Shown in pieces: positions 5,587 through 6,889 of a stretch of DNA of 6,889 nt; position 1 is the stretch's first letter, and every line of letters starts with the position of its first letter. Location: NCBI GenBank assembly GCA_937910255.1, contig CALEOQ010000554.1, positions 1 to 6,889 of the forward strand, read 5' to 3'. The stretch is from an uncultured Caulobacteraceae bacterium (GTDB lineage Bacteria; Pseudomonadota; Alphaproteobacteria; Caulobacterales; Caulobacteraceae). The notes under the pieces are model-generated. The model did no database searches and was not told the origin of the DNA. It saw nothing but the letters and a program-made list of their open reading frames with translations. A program made the translations under genes and the position numbers.

Positions 5587-5838
5587 ATGCACGTTCGAGA
5601 AGGAGACTCTGCGCGCTGGGGCCGCCGCGGGTGGATTGCGCGAACGTTTGGGGGGCGGGTTGAACCACCCAAACCTGGTCCCGTCGTAAGAGGAGCTGGC
5701 GCGCTCGGCGTCGTTTCTAACATCCTGGGCGTGCTGAGCGGGCGGGTACGCACCGACACCCCAGCCCATTTCTGGTACGATATGGCGGGCTTTCCTGCTC
5801 CGGACGATAATCTGCCAGAGCCGGGTGAGATCATATAA
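5587..5838 (+). CDS. Doubtful small hypothetical ORF
   Basis: The 83-codon frame begins MHVREGDSARWGRRGW and ends DNLPEPGEII; I recognise no family. In favour are uninterrupted length, a second half with mixed hydrophobic and polar sequence (SNILGVLSG..., HFWYDMAGFPAPDDN), and its position just before another gene. Against are a poor ribosome binding site (AGGG only two bases from the ATG) and GC at third codon positions of only about 61% by hand count, against about 92% for DUF599. It overlaps a 7-bp inverted repeat (5646-5652/5668-5674). The frame stays open upstream to an ATG at 5482, which would give 118 residues. It may be a gene remnant, a foreign gene or non-coding. Confidence 0.25.
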   Translation: MHVREGDSARWGRRGWIARTFGGRVEPPKPGPVVRGAGALGVVSNILGVLSGRVRTDTPAHFWYDMAGFPAPDDNLPEPGEII

Positions 5839-5854
5839 TGTTTTGTTTTTGTTC

Positions 5855-5882
5855 TTGACGGGCGTCGGGAGCGCAATAGCTT
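5855..5882 (+). promoter_or_regulatory. Candidate promoter(s) for the DUF4826-like gene
   Basis: TTGACG (5855-5860) and TAGCTT (5877-5882) have a 16-base spacer, which would place the transcript start at about 5889, on the ATG itself (a leaderless mRNA). A separate perfect TATAAT (5834-5839), without a good -35, would start transcription near 5846 and leave a ~40-base leader. Which is used cannot be decided from sequence. Confidence 0.35.
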
Positions 5883-5888
5883 TCCCGT

Positions 5889-6356
5889 ATGAGTCAGCTG
5901 GTCGATACCCGCGTGTTCCCTACTGGAGAAAACCTCGACTACGAGAGCGAGGACGAGCTTCGCGGGCTTGAGGCGCTACGTACGGAGGCCTGGCGCTATC
6001 TGCACACCTACAGCTGGAATCCGCCTATTGCGGACCTAGTGCTCGCGTTTGGCGTCGCGCCCATTCTCGCCCTCTTCCTCGCCCGGCGCGAACCGGGCGC
6101 GAGACCCGAAGACGCCGAACGCTGGGTCGTGGTCGGAAATCTACCGTCGATGCACTTCGAGACGGACGACACGCCGACGCCGGCCCTGGCCCTACGGCTG
6201 TACTGCGCGATCGCCCAGGATTGGGCGGACAATGTTCTCGCGGGTCGAGATCTTTCGGAAAGCTACCCCATTCCGGTCGCGCCCACCCCTGAACTCGCCG
6301 AGAACCTCCTGGGCCGCATTGACTTCATTCGGACCAAACTGATCCCCCTGGCCTAG
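5889..6356 (+). CDS. Hypothetical protein, remotely DUF4826-like
   Basis: This is a 155-residue soluble, acidic protein without signal peptide or clear membrane helix. A central hydrophobic segment VAPILALFLARREPG (56-70) is followed by ERWVVVGNLPSMHFETDD (76-93) and a helix ALALRLYCAIAQDWADNVLAG (98-118). This order recalls DUF4826 proteins, whose core is a WVI-x-GDLPxDY strand and turn followed by a helix; that assignment is from memory of the family pattern and is tentative. Function is unknown. The ATG at 5889 is the first start after an in-frame TAG at 5877; the only GGGAG (5867-5871) is 17 bases away, too far to be typical. GC3 is about 75%, with four CTA Leu codons and an AGA Arg, unlike the neighbours, suggesting acquisition by transfer. 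Confidence 0.7.
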   Translation: MSQLVDTRVFPTGENLDYESEDELRGLEALRTEAWRYLHTYSWNPPIADLVLAFGVAPILALFLARREPGARPEDAERWVVVGNLPSMHFETDDTPTPALALRLYCAIAQDWADNVLAGRDLSESYPIPVAPTPELAENLLGRIDFIRTKLIPLA

Positions 6357-6375
6357 GCGGCTGTTGACGGCCGCC
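6356..6375 (+). terminator. Hairpin at the end of the DUF4826-like gene
   Basis: GGCGGC (6356-6361) pairs with GCCGCC (6370-6375) around an 8-base loop, starting on the last base of the stop codon. There is no T-run after it. It may act as a transcription end between this gene and the convergent TPR gene. Confidence 0.3.
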
Positions 6376-6397
6376 GCCTCTGCTCAGGGCCCGACGC

Positions 6398-6424
6398 AGG
6401 CGGGGAGCGAACCCAAACCCGCCT
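6398..6424 (-). terminator. Inverted repeat downstream of the TPR-like gene
   Basis: AGGCGGG (6398-6404) and CCCGCCT (6418-6424) are exact reverse complements with a 13-base loop, eight bases beyond the stop of the reverse-strand TPR gene. Without a T-run on either side it is only a candidate terminator. Confidence 0.3.
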
Positions 6425-6431
6425 CAGATCC

Positions 6432-6775
6432 TCACCCCTCCGCCATCTCGCGCAGGTCTAGCTCGGCGGCGATGTAGCCGAAGGCGAAGCGGCTGCGGCC
6501 CTGCAGGATCTGGTCAAACACCGCCCGGGCGCGGTCGGTCTCGCCGTTGTAGAGATACCAGTTGCCGACCCCATAGCCCTGGGTGGCGTAGATGGTCTCT
6601 ACGTCGTGGATCACCTGCGAGCCCTTGTCCGGGGCCAGCAGGTCCTCGGGCGCCAGCTCGCCGCGGTACATCCGCAGGCGACGATAATAGGACGGCCCCT
6701 CGACAAAGGCCTCATCGGCCAGGCCCTCGGGAACGCTCGCCAGCACCGCCTCGGCGGCGGCCTCGTCGCCCTTGC
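6432..6775 (-). CDS. TPR-like protein, C-terminal 113 residues, cut by contig end
   Basis: Only the C-terminal part is present, starting KGDEAAAEAVLASVPEG and ending LDLREMAEG. The segment GVGNWYLYNGETDRARAVFDQIL (about 72-94 of the fragment) fits a tetratricopeptide unit: W/Y and G at the first-helix positions, then A and F in the second helix. A following half repeat is RFAFGYIAAELDL. A preceding A-A-x-A-V-L-A-S-V-P helix is another likely partial repeat. TPR proteins act as scaffolds; no specific role can be given, and the N terminus, which might carry a signal peptide or lipobox, is missing. Any start further right, with residues such as FFFQAEDGIRD and VQTCALPI, is translated adapter, not protein. 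It converges on the DUF4826-like gene, and its codon use is back to the high-GC3 style. Confidence 0.75.
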
Positions 6776-6839
6776 AGATCGGAAGAGCACACGTCTGAAC
6801 TCCAGTCACGTCGTAATCTCGTATGCCGTCTTCTGCCTG
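6776..6839 (+). other. Illumina P7 adapter with 6-base index
   Basis: AGATCGGAAGAGCACACGTC starts at 6776 and continues through CCAGTCAC to 6809. Next come a 6-base index GTCGTA (6810-6815) and ATCTCGTATGCCGTC...CTG to 6839. The only difference from the standard sequence that I see is C instead of T at 6837. Genomic sequence ends at 6775. Its reverse translation gives the notorious FFFQAEDGIRD...VQTCALPI peptide. Confidence 0.98.
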
Positions 6840-6889
6840 AAAAAAAAAAGACAACGCCATCTGCCTCTACGCTACACCTCATGCACACC
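6840..6889. other. Poly-A and read tail beyond the adapter (artefact)
   Basis: Ten A's directly follow the P7 adapter, then about 40 bases of low-information sequence. This is what a read reports after running off the adapter. It is not genomic. Confidence 0.92.

Larger units (their letters stand above)
5350..5888. other. Gene-poor segment after tRNA-Ser with atypical composition
   Basis: About 540 bases contain no gene I can support with confidence. Base composition is visibly less GC-rich than the flanks, and the only sense-strand ORFs of any length are a doubtful one at 5587-5838 and tRNA read-through. The segment holds several perfect short inverted repeats (5374-5391, 5440-5455, 5458-5472, 5503-5517, 5646-5652/5668-5674). 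No integrase, insertion sequence or copy of the tRNA 3' end is present. Confidence 0.5.

Noticed and set aside
4913..5668. Reverse-strand ORF containing EGFEPSIEFPLYTRSRRAP
   Set aside because: This is the antisense translation of the tRNA-Ser gene joined to an msrA shadow, a well-known false protein.
5646..5674. Inverted repeat GTTTGGG/CCCAAAC as a possible integron attC site
   Set aside because: The arm order is opposite to attC core boxes (YYYAAC should be 5' and GTTRRR 3'), and no cassette structure or integrase is present.
6429..6446. Possible attachment-site copy of the tRNA-Ser 3' end (CTCACC...CCGCCA)
   Set aside because: The match needs gaps and mismatches, and the stretch is simply the native end of the TPR gene; there is no true direct repeat.

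Overview
This is a chromosomal fragment from a high-GC alphaproteobacterium, bounded on both sides by Illumina sequencing adapters. The true genomic insert is only about 129-6775. Positions 71-128 are the P5/Read 1 adapter and 6776-6839 the P7/index adapter. The outermost stretches (1-70 and 6840-6889) are homopolymer-rich read tails. Both contig ends are therefore assembly artefacts, and the two outermost genes are cut there, not broken in the cell. The gene families, strong GC3 bias (about 92% in one hand-counted gene) and a textbook alphaproteobacterial EcfG promoter point to Alphaproteobacteria. Caulobacterales (Caulobacter/Phenylobacterium-like) is my best guess, but it is an inference.

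Left part (129-2000): a truncated reverse-strand PhyH-type Fe(II)/2-oxoglutarate dioxygenase, then a forward series of small stress or envelope genes: a single-domain YegP/DUF1508 protein, an entericidin-like lipoprotein, a DUF983 zinc-ribbon membrane protein and a 52-residue DUF3309 membrane peptide. The DUF3309 gene has a GGAAC-N16-CGTT promoter typical of the EcfG/SigT general stress sigma factor. The predicted short 5' leader is almost entirely a 14-bp hairpin that runs into the ribosome binding site.

Middle part (2023-5120): a KgtP-like 2-oxoglutarate/H+ symporter of the MHS family, followed 12 bases later by a DUF599 membrane protein whose ribosome binding site overlaps the transporter stop codon. 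Convergent to these is a reverse-strand pair, msrA and a YjbR/MmcQ-family gene, joined by a 4-base stop/start overlap.

Right part (5194-6775): a tRNA-Ser(GGA) gene with its own likely promoter, then about 1 kb whose codon use and composition differ from the rest. It holds several small perfect hairpins, a doubtful 83-codon ORF and one convincing orphan gene (5889-6356) remotely like DUF4826. This looks like a small piece of acquired DNA next to a tRNA, though no attachment-site duplication is visible. The window closes with the C-terminal part of a TPR-like protein on the reverse strand, cut by the adapter.

I see no CRISPR array, transposase, integrase or recognisable defence system. The observations most worth following are the stress promoter with its structured leader, the atypical segment after tRNA-Ser, and the adapter contamination, which creates false N- and C-termini.
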